From positions 1 through 64,000 of the forward strand of contig JBDSXW010000076.1 in assembly GCA_039925965.1 (NCBI GenBank): 64,000 nt of DNA, in the 5' to 3' direction. The notes beneath the pieces were generated by a model. It saw only the letters and a program-made list of their open reading frames with translations. It searched no databases and was not told where the DNA came from. Both the position numbers and the translations under genes were made by a program. Source of the DNA: JAZKFT01 sp039925965 (lineage in GTDB: Bacteria; Bacteroidota; Bacteroidia; Chitinophagales; Chitinophagaceae). Below, one piece after another: positions 44,865-54,367 of this stretch (position 1 is the stretch's first letter; every line of letters starts with the position of its first letter).

Positions 44865-45962
44865 TTACCGCGTCGCTGTTTTCGGCATCTCATAGCTGTA
44901 TGCCAGTCTGACGCTATCTTTTACGGCGATGAAAAAAGAAAACCTTAGCTGGTTATTGGCTAACAGATCCGCGGTTACAAAACCTTGCGTGGCATCTGCG
45001 AACAAGGAGCCCTTACCTCTTTTTGCATTGGTATGCTTGGCTCCGGCACCACTTACAATCTGTAGTCTTTCGTTTTTTATCAATTGCAGCCCATGTTCGT
45101 GCCCTGCTATATAGGCGATATTTGGAAAGTCCTTAAATACGCCACTCACTTCGCGGATCATGTTCTGGTATACCGGGTTTTTCAGGTCTTCTGCAAGCGG
45201 AAAGATATTTCGCAAAACAGGATACAAGGAACCAAGCACCGGCAGCGGAATCAATAGTTTCCCGTTAATAGCTGTTAGCGGAAAAAGGTGGTCTTTCAGG
45301 GTAAAATGGCCGGCATGTTCGCCATAACTTTTAAATGGGTGGTGACTTGCAAGCAGAATGATTTTGCCACGGTTGTTATCCCGCAGCAGTTCCAATTTTG
45401 CTACCACATCTTTTTGGGTTTTACAGGTACACCCTTCCGTTCCGGTATCTTTTGCATAAGGGTACAACCACCATTCACTGTCCCAGGCAATCAAGGTAAG
45501 CATGGGTGTTAAGGGAATGGCTACGGGGTCGGGGCAACCATTGGCGGGGGCGGCATGCAGGCCCGAATCGTTCTGTAATTGTAAAAAATCACTTTGAGCT
45601 TTAATTTTTGCAAGGCCCAGCGGGCCGGAACGGTCCCAATCATGATTGCCGGGAACAAAATAGACAGGCGTATTCCTGGCACGCATCGGTAAGTATTGAG
45701 ACTGAAGAATTTCTTTCGTGCTGTTTTCTTCAGCACTGCCAGGCAAACCCATGCCCCGGGGATAGATATTGTCGCCCAGGTAAACAGCCGAAGTTTTTCC
45801 GGGGATACTAAGGGCCGCAGCCTGCTGGATAATCGTCTTTTGAGTACTGTTTATTTCTCCGGCATCGCCGATAAATAGTATCCGGTATTTGATGCTGTCC
45901 TGCGCCTGTAGCGAAACTGAGCAACAGAGAAAAGCTAATATGGTAACTATTTTTGCTATCAT
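44865..45962 (-). CDS. Secreted metallophosphoesterase
   Basis: The ATG at 45962 is preferred over a start 40 codons upstream because it opens a signal peptide (MIAKIVTILAFLCCSVSLQAQ), giving 365 residues. All calcineurin-like metal-binding blocks are present: GDAG (block I), LGDNIYP (II), PGNHDW (III), ASHHPFKS (IV) and AGHEHG (V). The spacing resembles purple-acid-phosphatase-like enzymes. The substrate is a phosphomono- or diester of unknown identity, acting in the periplasm or outside. It lies downstream of dxs on the same strand but about 450 bases away and beyond the dxs terminator, so it is likely a separate unit. Confidence 0.85.
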   Translation of the reverse strand: MIAKIVTILAFLCCSVSLQAQDSIKYRILFIGDAGEINSTQKTIIQQAAALSIPGKTSAVYLGDNIYPRGMGLPGSAEENSTKEILQSQYLPMRARNTPVYFVPGNHDWDRSGPLGLAKIKAQSDFLQLQNDSGLHAAPANGCPDPVAIPLTPMLTLIAWDSEWWLYPYAKDTGTEGCTCKTQKDVVAKLELLRDNNRGKIILLASHHPFKSYGEHAGHFTLKDHLFPLTAINGKLLIPLPVLGSLYPVLRNIFPLAEDLKNPVYQNMIREVSGVFKDFPNIAYIAGHEHGLQLIKNERLQIVSGAGAKHTNAKRGKGSLFADATQGFVTADLLANNQLRFSFFIAVKDSVRLAYSYEMPKTATR

Positions 45963-46331
45963 GTTGATGGAATGTCGGCGGCAGTTGCTTGTTGTAAACA
46001 TTAATATATTTCTTTCACTGGTATTGTTTCTTTCATTGGATACTTGCATGTTACCAGCAGCTTTAATAGCATTGCAAAGCATCGTCCTTTATCAACCTGT
46101 AGAAATCGAGTCAGAAGCGTCGGCTCACTTTCCTGGCTTCCATCTCTTCTTCGCTAAACCTCCCACATCATTGTAGTGACACTATATTTCAACGCTTCAG
46201 TCACCGGGCTTTGCATTTTTTAGCCAAGCCGAAGGTCAAGCATTTTACCGAAGGATAAAATGTTTGTTCTGCGAGATCACTGAAATTAAATTGTCCGGTT
46301 TTAATGCATTTCATTATGCACAGGTTTACTA
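45963..46331. other. Promoter region of the metallophosphoesterase
   Basis: This intergenic stretch lies between dxs and the phosphoesterase gene, both on the minus strand. No gene is supported: open frames on both strands lack families or signals. It should contain the phosphoesterase promoter, but I cannot place a confident TAnnTTTG box. Confidence 0.4.
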
Positions 46332-46360
46332 CAAAAAAGCCCCGAAAAACGGGGTCTTTG
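46332..46360 (-). terminator. dxs terminator
   Basis: CCCCG (46340-46344) and CGGGG (46350-46354) form a short GC stem around an A5 loop. On the minus strand the stem is followed by a six-T run. It lies about 60 bases past the dxs stop. Confidence 0.7.
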
Positions 46361-46416
46361 TAAGATATTTCTTTGTTTTTATCAATGGCCACATGGCCAA
46401 CGACAAGTGACCACAT

Positions 46417-48351
46417 TTACCCCGCCATAGTAGTCACAGTAATTGAATCCTTCACCAACTCCTTTGCCGCAGCTACAATTGCGTTGGCGTCATAACCACA
46501 TTCGTTGTATAGTTCTTTAAGGGTACCATGCTCCACAATGCGGTCTGGTATACCCAGCATTTTTACTTCGGCGTCATAATGGTGCTGTGCCATAAATTCC
46601 AGGATGGCGCTACCAAAGCCACCAACGATTGTTCCATCTTCAACCGTAATAATTTTACCATATGTAGTAAACACTTCATGAAGCAATACTTCATCGATTG
46701 GCTTCACAAAACGGATATCGTAATGCGCCGGACTGATGCCATATTGTTTGAGTTCGCGGATGGCCGAGCTGGCGAAATTGCCGGGGTGGCCAAAAGAAAG
46801 GATAGCGATATCTTTTCCGTCTTTCAGCTTACGGCCGGTGCCAATTTGTATTTCCTTCATTTCAGTACGCCATTCAGGCATTACCCCTTCGCCACGTGGG
46901 TAACGGATCACCATCGGCCGGTCGGTGGTTTCCAATTGTGAAGTATACATCAGGTTGCGGAGTTCACTTTCGTTCATGGGTGCACTCACGATCATGTTGG
47001 GTATGCAACGCATGTAAGGGATATCATAGGCGCCATGGTGTGTAGGTCCGTCTTCGCCTACCAGGCCCGCCCTGTCGAGGCAAAGCACCACCGGTAATTT
47101 TTGTATGGCCACATCGTGTACCACCTGGTCAAAGGCACGCTGCATAAATGAAGAGTAGATATTGCAGAACACGCGCAGTCCCTGCGTAGCCATACCGGCA
47201 CTAACGGTTACGGCATGTTGCTCACAAATGCCAACGTCGAAAGCCCGATCCGGCATTTTGTCCATCATGAATTTAAGGGAAGAACCGCTCGGCATGGCCG
47301 GGGTGATGCCCATGATCTTATTGTTCTTCTCCGCCAGTTCGACAAGTGTATGCCCGAATACATCCTGGTATTTAGGCGGCTGTGGCAGATCGAATTTTTT
47401 CTTGAAGATTTCGCCGCTTACTTTATCAAACAGCCCGGGTGCGTGCCACTTGGTTTGGTCTTTTTCCGCCAAAGAATAGCCCTTGCCTTTTACCGTGACG
47501 ATATGCAGAATTTTTGGACCCGGGATTTTTTTCAAATCCTTCAGCGTGTCAACCAATTTTGTGATATTATGACCATCGATGGGACCGAAGTAGCGCAGTT
47601 TTAAGGCTTCGAACAAATTACTATGACTACTCAGCGCACCCTTTAACCCATCCGTGAGTTTATGCGCCATGCCCCGGGTAAAGTTTTTACCAACCGGCAG
47701 TTTACCTAATGCCCGCCATACTTCATCCTTAAACTTATTGTAAGTAGGCGAAGTGGTAATATCGGTTAAATATTCTTTCAGGGCACCCACATTTGGGTCG
47801 ATGCTCATGCAGTTGTCGTTGAGGATAATTAGCATATCCGCATCCGCCACGCCAGCATGGTTCATGGCTTCGAAAGCCATACCGGCCGTCATAGAGCCAT
47901 CACCTATAACCGCTACCGACTTGCGATCGGTTTCGCCTTTGTATTTTGCTGCGATCGCCATGCCCAATGCGGCACTGATAGAGGTAGAGGAGTGGCCCAC
48001 GCCGAATGTATCGTACTCGCTTTCAGTCCGTTTTGGGAATCCACTAAGACCATGATATTTTCTGTTGGAAGGAAATGAATCGCGGCGACCGGTTAATATT
48101 TTATGTCCGTATGCCTGGTGGCCCACATCCCAAACCAGCTGATCGTAGGGTGTATTATACACGTAATGAAGTGCCACGCTCAGTTCTACCACGCCAAGGC
48201 TGGCTGCAAAGTGACCACCGTGTACACTTACCACGTCGATAATATACTGGCGTAGTTCGTCGCAAACCTGGTGTAATTGCGCCTGGTCAAGTTTTTTAAG
48301 GTCGGCCGGGCTGTCAATCTTTTGTAATAATAATCCGGGGGTAATCTCCAT
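46417..48351 (-). CDS. dxs: 1-Deoxy-D-xylulose-5-phosphate synthase
   Basis: This 644-residue cytoplasmic enzyme condenses pyruvate and glyceraldehyde 3-phosphate with thiamine diphosphate, the first step of the MEP isoprenoid pathway. The ThDP/Mg site GDGSMTAG (150-157) and NDN (178-180) are intact, as are DVGHQAYGHK (about 75-84), GHSSTSISAALG and the C-terminal transketolase part (ICEQHAVT, DRAGLVGEDGPTHHG). The length is typical. It is monocistronic here, with a TAnnTTTG promoter element close to the start and its own terminator. Confidence 0.97.
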   Translation of the reverse strand: MEITPGLLLQKIDSPADLKKLDQAQLHQVCDELRQYIIDVVSVHGGHFAASLGVVELSVALHYVYNTPYDQLVWDVGHQAYGHKILTGRRDSFPSNRKYHGLSGFPKRTESEYDTFGVGHSSTSISAALGMAIAAKYKGETDRKSVAVIGDGSMTAGMAFEAMNHAGVADADMLIILNDNCMSIDPNVGALKEYLTDITTSPTYNKFKDEVWRALGKLPVGKNFTRGMAHKLTDGLKGALSSHSNLFEALKLRYFGPIDGHNITKLVDTLKDLKKIPGPKILHIVTVKGKGYSLAEKDQTKWHAPGLFDKVSGEIFKKKFDLPQPPKYQDVFGHTLVELAEKNNKIMGITPAMPSGSSLKFMMDKMPDRAFDVGICEQHAVTVSAGMATQGLRVFCNIYSSFMQRAFDQVVHDVAIQKLPVVLCLDRAGLVGEDGPTHHGAYDIPYMRCIPNMIVSAPMNESELRNLMYTSQLETTDRPMVIRYPRGEGVMPEWRTEMKEIQIGTGRKLKDGKDIAILSFGHPGNFASSAIRELKQYGISPAHYDIRFVKPIDEVLLHEVFTTYGKIITVEDGTIVGGFGSAILEFMAQHHYDAEVKMLGIPDRIVEHGTLKELYNECGYDANAIVAAAKELVKDSITVTTMAG

Positions 48352-48368
48352 GGGGTGGTATTAGGTGG

Positions 48369-48376
48369 CAAAAATA
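48369..48376 (-). promoter_or_regulatory. Likely dxs promoter, -7 element TATTTTTG
   Basis: On the minus strand TATTTTTG fits the Bacteroidota -7 consensus TAnnTTTG exactly and lies 18 bases upstream of the dxs ATG, implying a very short leader. No good -33 TTTG box is visible at 19-21 bases spacing, so confidence is moderate. Confidence 0.45.
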
Positions 48377-48603
48377 CGATTTCGGTGGTTATTCCGGTAA
48401 TCCCGTAATCCTTCAATAAACCGGCAATGAATGTTGTATCAATCTATGATTTCAACAGCTTGATTTCTTGTTGAAAACTTCGAAAGATCAGGCATGTAAA
48501 CAGCAGAAGAGAGGAAATGTTCCAATTATTAGTGGTTATTGCGGCGGTTTTTTTTGGGCCGGGGAAATTTCGCGGTTTCCTTTTTCTATTCGGAGGGCGT
48601 AAA

Positions 48604-48637
48604 ACCCTGACAGGATGAAAGCCAATCCTGTCAGGGT
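48604..48637. repeat. REP-like palindrome with GAAAGCCA loop
   Basis: ACCCTGACAGGAT (48604-48616) is the exact reverse complement of ATCCTGTCAGGGT (48625-48637) across the 8-base loop GAAAGCCA. The loop and the CCTGTCAGGG arms match the element at 24030-24200. It lies between the macroglobulin stop and the dxs start and may double as the macroglobulin's transcription end. The rest of 48377-48691 shows only a small GACC-GAAA-GGTC hairpin near 48658. Confidence 0.9.
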
Positions 48638-48691
48638 GCTGAACTTCGGGGGTCGCTGACCGAAAGGTCGTGTTTTGATCGTTCCGTTTTA

Positions 48692-51600
48692 TTACTGAAC
48701 GACACGTATTGTGCCGGCACCATTATAGCTATGGTACTCGCCGTTGTACATGGCGTCTGCACTTACCGGCCCCATCTTATAGCTGCCGGGCGACACGGCC
48801 CGTACAGCATAATAGAATGTTTGTTTGGCAGTGCCGAGGTTGGTGAAGAAATTGATCCGGTCGTCGCGCACATCCAATGCTTCGGGTGTGGTGGCATCCT
48901 TGATCCAATCCATACCAGGTATCTCTTTGGTACGCGGATTTTCTATTTCAAAACCGGCGGGCAACAGATCGGTGATAACGATATTTTCTATTGGGGTGGA
49001 GTAGGCATTTTCCAAACTAATGCCAATGATGATGAGGTCGTTTTGTTTAAACGTAGTGCCCGTCAACGGCTTGCCGTTGCGATCAAAGAATCTTTTGCGG
49101 ACCCGGATAAATTTGTCTTCTTCCACGTACTGCACGCCATTGCCAATACCTTCTGCCACCCAGTAGTAAAAGAGCCTGCCGCTGCCCGAGGTCGTTATTT
49201 CTACGTTGCGGCTGGTGATTTCTTTGGAAGTAAACCGAACATCTTTTCCATCCATTTTGCCGATTTCTTTACCGCCGATTTTTATAGAAGCGGTGATATT
49301 GGATTGGTTAGCTGCTTTAGCCAATTTACCCATGGCCAAAAATCCAAATGCATTTTCCTGGGTGCTGAGATAACGGCGTGTTTTTAATTTGGATCCCACG
49401 TGGCGGGCCATTACCGGAATCTGGGCATTGTTGGGGTCCACATCTATCAGGCAGTTCAGGGCTATGGACTCGTCCCGCACATCGCTGTAAAAACTACCGC
49501 CGAAAATTGCGACGCTTTCTTCACCGGCAAAGGCAGAGGGTAACAATTGTTTGAAGCTGGTCTTATCACCGGCAAGGGCGTAAGCTGCGCTCAGCATGTA
49601 TTTGCTGTCAAGGCTCAGGATCGTATTGTTCTGCTTGTAGTAGTTCATTACGCTAGTCTGTGGCTTGTTCATCAGGGCCAGCACGTACAAGCTGTAAGCG
49701 ACTTCTTTAGGTGCTATCTGTTTTTTGAGATTACCGTTGTAATAGTAGGGAATTGTTTGACGGCTCTTGAGCCTGTTGATCGTGTAATTGGTCGTGGCAT
49801 CTATCAATCCATTGTCCACATCAAAGCCGGCCCGTTTGGCTTCGAATAAGAAATGTAGGGCATATATGGTAGCCCACCAGTTCTCACTGCCTTCCTGGTC
49901 CCATAGCGTGATGGCGCCATTGTACAGTTGCCGCATTTTTATTTTGCGGATGGCTTCAGACACATTAGCATTGGCGGATACCGTTGATTGTTTATGAAAA
50001 TTCATCAACTCGCTCAGGTCGCCAAAATACAATTGCGGGAAAGCGGCAGAGATGGTTTGCTCGGTGCAGCCGTATGGATATTCCACCAGGCTTTGTAACT
50101 GAGATCCAAATTCAATAGCCGGCGACTTACCTACCACCAGGCTATAACTGGTTGTTGATGGTATGAAAATATCCTGGCCAAGGGAGACGGTTTGGGTTTT
50201 GCCAGCATCAATAAAGCCAGCGCCATTCTGCTTCATCAGCGAGGCAGCGGGGCGTATGGTGAGCTCCGTTTCATCCAAAAACTTTTCACCCAACCCTGAT
50301 ACTTCCACCGTGACCTTCGATGCCTGGATGGCAGCACCAGCAAATAATTTGAAAATTACCTGTGCTTCACTGTTGGCCGCGATGTTCACCGTTTGAGTGC
50401 TGGTACCAGCTACCTGTAACGGTAGCCCGGCGCTGAATTTTGCCGAGGCGGTGGTTGATTTATTGGTGGTATTGGTAATAGTCACCGGCACTGAAACCGT
50501 ATCGCCCGGAGAAATAAACCTGGGTAGGGCAGTGCTTAAAACAATAGGATCTGCCACCGTCATCGTGGCATCCTTGCCACCAAAATCACAGTCTTTTGCA
50601 GCCACCGCCATCAGCCGGATCTCGCCGCTGAATTGTGGAATATCAAATTCAAAACTGGCTTCCCCGCTGCTGTTGGCCTGGCTGATGCCGCTCCAGTAAC
50701 TCATTAGTTTCACGCGGTTATTGCGGATCGGGTTCACCCTTTTTTCGAGGTCGTATCCATCACCACCCGTACTGCTCATCTTGCCACGTATTTCCGGAAA
50801 TAGTAATGGGTAAATATTGTAGCCATTCACTTCGAGTGCCCGTTTCTGGTAAAAGAAATCATAGGGATCGGGGGTTTTATAATCGCTTACCTGCAGTACG
50901 CCATTGTCTACAGCAGCGAGTGTTACCATGGCGCCAGCACTTGCTTTTACCGTAACTTTCTGATGGGTACGGCTGCGTACCGTTTTCTGCGCAGTTATCT
51001 GCACATCTATCTTTCTTGAAGCTTCATCCACCTTTAAACTTTTGTAGCCATTGGCCACTGTTAATGGCATATCGCTTACTTCATGTGGTTTGAAAAGTGT
51101 TGCGGTAATATACACATTGGGTAAATGTTCTTTGGCTATTTTCAGGTCCATCGAGGCACTCCGGTTGATGGCATCCAGGTACTGGTACGAAATCACGTGA
51201 TCTGTTTCAGTAGTGACCAGCATGCGGCCGTTAAATGGCGTTTTGAATAACACCTTCGCATTATCACCGGTGTTGTAACTTGTTTTATCGACTTCGATAT
51301 CGACATGCCCTTCTGTGTTCACTTCAAAAGCGGCATCGTTATTATTGCCCCAGTAGCCATAGCTATAAAAATCCTTGCTCACGTAGTTGTTGGCGCCTTC
51401 TTTGGATACCCGGATCTCATAGTTTCCGGGCTTGGTTGGCAAAAAAGGAAAATAGGAGCCGTCGCCATTTAATACCACACTGGCAATGCTTACCACCTTA
51501 TCCTCTTTCTGGGATTCATACCGGAAATAGTCGCCACTTTTGGTCAGTACCGTGCGGTATTCATGTTTGATAACGTTCACATTTACTTTCGCATTTGGCA

Positions 51601-54100
51601 CCAGCTTATCGTCTTTATTCAGCGCTATCAGCGGAAATTTAATCACCTGGTTCAGCGGGTAATAACCGTAGCCATCTTCGGCGATGCCGGCAAACCAATC
51701 CTGGGTGAAAATATCCAGGCTCTGGGCACGGTTTACCGGACGACCGGTTTCGTCGAACACCGTGGTGTAAAATTTCGCCTGGAGGATGCCGATATTCTGG
51801 TACATATCCGGCACCGTATAAGACTCAATGGCATTGCCATTCGGATCCGTTTTCCCCTGCCTGGTTACTTTATCAAAAAATGTGTTTTGATTGGCCAGTG
51901 AAAAATTGTAGCGCTCGTATTTTTGGGAATTGAAAGCTTTTTGCGCCAGTTGTATTTCCAATTCATAATTACGGTTAGCGGCCGGCGGTCCAAAAAAGTT
52001 GAGGGCATTTACGTTAAGATTGGTCGTTTGGCCGGGAAGCAAAAACGGCTTGTCGAGTTTGGTATTTACCTTAATTCTGTCGGGCAAAAATTCCTCGATC
52101 ATCAGGTTTTTGGTCGCCAGCAGCACATCATTACCGGTGTAAACTTCCAGCGTATAGCTGCCTGTTATTGCCGACGCACTGAGCGGTACCGAAGCTTCTG
52201 CCGAACCTTCGCTGTTCAGGGTTTTTCTTACCGTAGCAAGCTCCTTGCCATTGGGTAGCACAAACTTCATTTTAACCGGCACATCTGGCACAGGTTTCCA
52301 TAGTTTATCCCGCACGATTACTGCCGCGTGCATCGTTTCGCCAGGGCGGTAAATATCCCGTTCGCCATAGATAAAGGCGTCCAAACCCGTGCTGTTACTG
52401 CGTTTGCCACCGACGTCAAAGCGGCTGGTGCCAACCTTAGTAGTGCTAAAAGGCAGGTAGTTAAAATCTTCTTTTGTTTTTGCAATCACCATCGCCGGAC
52501 TAAAACCCGCCAGCGCGTTTTTGACAATAGGCACTTCCGCAATGCCCTGCCCGTTGGTGGTGCCGATACCCAGCAACTGGTTATTATTTCCATACACATT
52601 GATGGTTACTGCACTTGCGGGCTGGGCAGTTTTTATAGAGTTGGCAAATACTACCACTTTATCCTTGCCCTCCCTGGCGATCAGTCCGATATCGCTCTGG
52701 CTAACGAATCGGCTATCGCTTACCCAATACTCACTCGTGCTTCTCAATTTGATATGATAAATGCCTTTGAATGCCGGCAGCTGGTCCGCCATATCAAAAT
52801 GGAAAAGGCGGCTATTGCCATATTTTGGTAGGGTACGCGTATCGATTTCCTTCTCCATGATCACATCGCCCAGCACCATTTCACCACTGCCGTATTCGTT
52901 GTAATCACCTTCATAGTTATCGCCTCCATTATCATTGCCGGATTTTTCTTTGGGGTCATAGCCGTATCGCTCCGAAGCCAGGATATTATTCTCGTAGATC
53001 CTGGAAATAACCACCTTTACCTTCTCTACATTGACAATTTTTACCTCTATATTTTTAGCGCCTTTACTACTCAGGTATACCCCTTTGCTGTTGACGAAAC
53101 TAATGGAAGGTTCGAGTTTGCCAAAGCCAATATTGGTCGTATAAATGTCCTGCATTACACCGCCGATTTTTCCCCGCAAACCTTTGCCGATATTGAGCTC
53201 ATAGGTTCGTGTAACGTCAAACTGGTCGCTGGATATGGAAAAGCCATCGTCCATAAGTTCTGTGGTAAATTTCACTGCCGGGGTAAAGCTTACCGCATTG
53301 GCGATTGTAGATTCCACCACCTCCTGGCTACATTTTACGTGGATGGTTCCACTGCTTCCATCGTGGTTACTTTGCGCATCGTTGATAATGAGTTTGTAAG
53401 GGGATGCAACAAAGATCTTTTCATAGATATCTGCTTCTGTAGGATTCTTTCCGCCGGCTGGCACCATGCCTTTGAGGATACTTATTTTGCCGGTATAATC
53501 TTTGTCCTCGGCCTTAAAGCCAATCAGTCGTATACTCACCTTGTCATCATTACTCATGGTAGCTATCGAATAGTCCTGCGGTTTACCTTCCACTTCTATT
53601 TTCAGGTGGTCTTTCAGCATGCCCATGTCTACCGGGTAATTGAAATACAGGTCGGCCTGCGGTTGTGCATTCCGGGTATCGGCACTGCTTCCGACCCACA
53701 TTACGCTGCTATTTACCAGTTGCAATGGTGCTGTATGAAAAGCTACTTCGGCTTTTTTTACACCATTAAACTTTGAGAATTTCAGCAAAGCATTGTTTAT
53801 CGTTGCCTTGTAATTAGTAGCCGCCAAAAGGGGTTTTGCCGGGCTGAAAACCAGTTTGTCCGGATATTCCCAGCGGAATTTTCCGGGTATCTCTGGTGAA
53901 AAACTAATGTACTCAATAGAATCCCATCTGTTCAATAGGGAGTCGGGCATCAGCGATTTACTGAAGCGGAATTCGAAGTTGGTGAGTTGCGGTACTTCGC
54001 CTTGTGCATTGGTATATTCCAACTGCACTTTGTCGCTACTACATGCATGTAACACTACTACCGCAGCAAGGGCCACAGCCAGTTTTTTAAACAACTTCAT
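48692..54100 (-). CDS. Alpha-2-macroglobulin family lipoprotein (thioester type)
   Basis: This 1802-residue protein has a lipoprotein signal (VVLHAC, lipidated C20), so it is tethered in the periplasm or at the outer membrane. The N-terminal half holds the MG-type beta-sandwiches, including the MG2-like GERDIYRPGETMHAAVIVRD (split near 585-605). The A2M core follows with the intact thioester motif GCTEQ (C1345, Q1348) and the alpha-helical thioester domain (WWATIYALHFLFEAKRAG). Bacterial A2Ms trap attacking proteases, which cut a bait region and become covalently bound. The adjacent divergent pbpC matches the known yfhM-pbpC association and suggests protection during envelope damage. The length is close to that of other Bacteroidota homologues. 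Confidence 0.93.
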   Translation of the reverse strand: MKLFKKLAVALAAVVVLHACSSDKVQLEYTNAQGEVPQLTNFEFRFSKSLMPDSLLNRWDSIEYISFSPEIPGKFRWEYPDKLVFSPAKPLLAATNYKATINNALLKFSKFNGVKKAEVAFHTAPLQLVNSSVMWVGSSADTRNAQPQADLYFNYPVDMGMLKDHLKIEVEGKPQDYSIATMSNDDKVSIRLIGFKAEDKDYTGKISILKGMVPAGGKNPTEADIYEKIFVASPYKLIINDAQSNHDGSSGTIHVKCSQEVVESTIANAVSFTPAVKFTTELMDDGFSISSDQFDVTRTYELNIGKGLRGKIGGVMQDIYTTNIGFGKLEPSISFVNSKGVYLSSKGAKNIEVKIVNVEKVKVVISRIYENNILASERYGYDPKEKSGNDNGGDNYEGDYNEYGSGEMVLGDVIMEKEIDTRTLPKYGNSRLFHFDMADQLPAFKGIYHIKLRSTSEYWVSDSRFVSQSDIGLIAREGKDKVVVFANSIKTAQPASAVTINVYGNNNQLLGIGTTNGQGIAEVPIVKNALAGFSPAMVIAKTKEDFNYLPFSTTKVGTSRFDVGGKRSNSTGLDAFIYGERDIYRPGETMHAAVIVRDKLWKPVPDVPVKMKFVLPNGKELATVRKTLNSEGSAEASVPLSASAITGSYTLEVYTGNDVLLATKNLMIEEFLPDRIKVNTKLDKPFLLPGQTTNLNVNALNFFGPPAANRNYELEIQLAQKAFNSQKYERYNFSLANQNTFFDKVTRQGKTDPNGNAIESYTVPDMYQNIGILQAKFYTTVFDETGRPVNRAQSLDIFTQDWFAGIAEDGYGYYPLNQVIKFPLIALNKDDKLVPNAKVNVNVIKHEYRTVLTKSGDYFRYESQKEDKVVSIASVVLNGDGSYFPFLPTKPGNYEIRVSKEGANNYVSKDFYSYGYWGNNNDAAFEVNTEGHVDIEVDKTSYNTGDNAKVLFKTPFNGRMLVTTETDHVISYQYLDAINRSASMDLKIAKEHLPNVYITATLFKPHEVSDMPLTVANGYKSLKVDEASRKIDVQITAQKTVRSRTHQKVTVKASAGAMVTLAAVDNGVLQVSDYKTPDPYDFFYQKRALEVNGYNIYPLLFPEIRGKMSSTGGDGYDLEKRVNPIRNNRVKLMSYWSGISQANSSGEASFEFDIPQFSGEIRLMAVAAKDCDFGGKDATMTVADPIVLSTALPRFISPGDTVSVPVTITNTTNKSTTASAKFSAGLPLQVAGTSTQTVNIAANSEAQVIFKLFAGAAIQASKVTVEVSGLGEKFLDETELTIRPAASLMKQNGAGFIDAGKTQTVSLGQDIFIPSTTSYSLVVGKSPAIEFGSQLQSLVEYPYGCTEQTISAAFPQLYFGDLSELMNFHKQSTVSANANVSEAIRKIKMRQLYNGAITLWDQEGSENWWATIYALHFLFEAKRAGFDVDNGLIDATTNYTINRLKSRQTIPYYYNGNLKKQIAPKEVAYSLYVLALMNKPQTSVMNYYKQNNTILSLDSKYMLSAAYALAGDKTSFKQLLPSAFAGEESVAIFGGSFYSDVRDESIALNCLIDVDPNNAQIPVMARHVGSKLKTRRYLSTQENAFGFLAMGKLAKAANQSNITASIKIGGKEIGKMDGKDVRFTSKEITSRNVEITTSGSGRLFYYWVAEGIGNGVQYVEEDKFIRVRKRFFDRNGKPLTGTTFKQNDLIIIGISLENAYSTPIENIVITDLLPAGFEIENPRTKEIPGMDWIKDATTPEALDVRDDRINFFTNLGTAKQTFYYAVRAVSPGSYKMGPVSADAMYNGEYHSYNGAGTIRVVQ

Positions 54101-54148
54101 AAAGGGGATGGTTAAGTGATGTTCGAAGAAGGGAACAAGTTTAGAAAT

Positions 54149-54180
54149 CTAAGATAGAGAAAAGAAAATGCCATTTCAAA
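54149..54180 (-). promoter_or_regulatory. Likely promoter of the macroglobulin gene
   Basis: On the minus strand a TTTG box (54177-54180) is followed after 20 bases by TATCTTAG (54149-54156), close to the Bacteroidota pair TTTG-N19-21-TAnnTTTG with one -7 mismatch. It lies about 50 bases before the ATG. Confidence 0.5.
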
Positions 54181-54367
54181 ATATTGATTCGTGAAAGTTT
54201 TCCTAAAGCATATTAGTTTCGTGTTACCCGCCGTTGAATCCCGAACTTAGGCCGGGCATGGGTTGGATAAGCAGAAGATGTAGTCCAGTTTTTTTATTTG
54301 CCCGGCAGTTATGCAACGTTTGCCAATGTCGCTCCATCATGGCTCAAAAGCTGGTTCAAAAATATTT

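Noticed and set aside
44631..44948. 105-codon plus-strand ORF
   Set aside because: It overlaps the metallophosphoesterase end antisense and has no recognisable feature.
45889..46176. 95-codon plus-strand ORF
   Set aside because: It is antisense to the phosphoesterase signal peptide region and shows no family.
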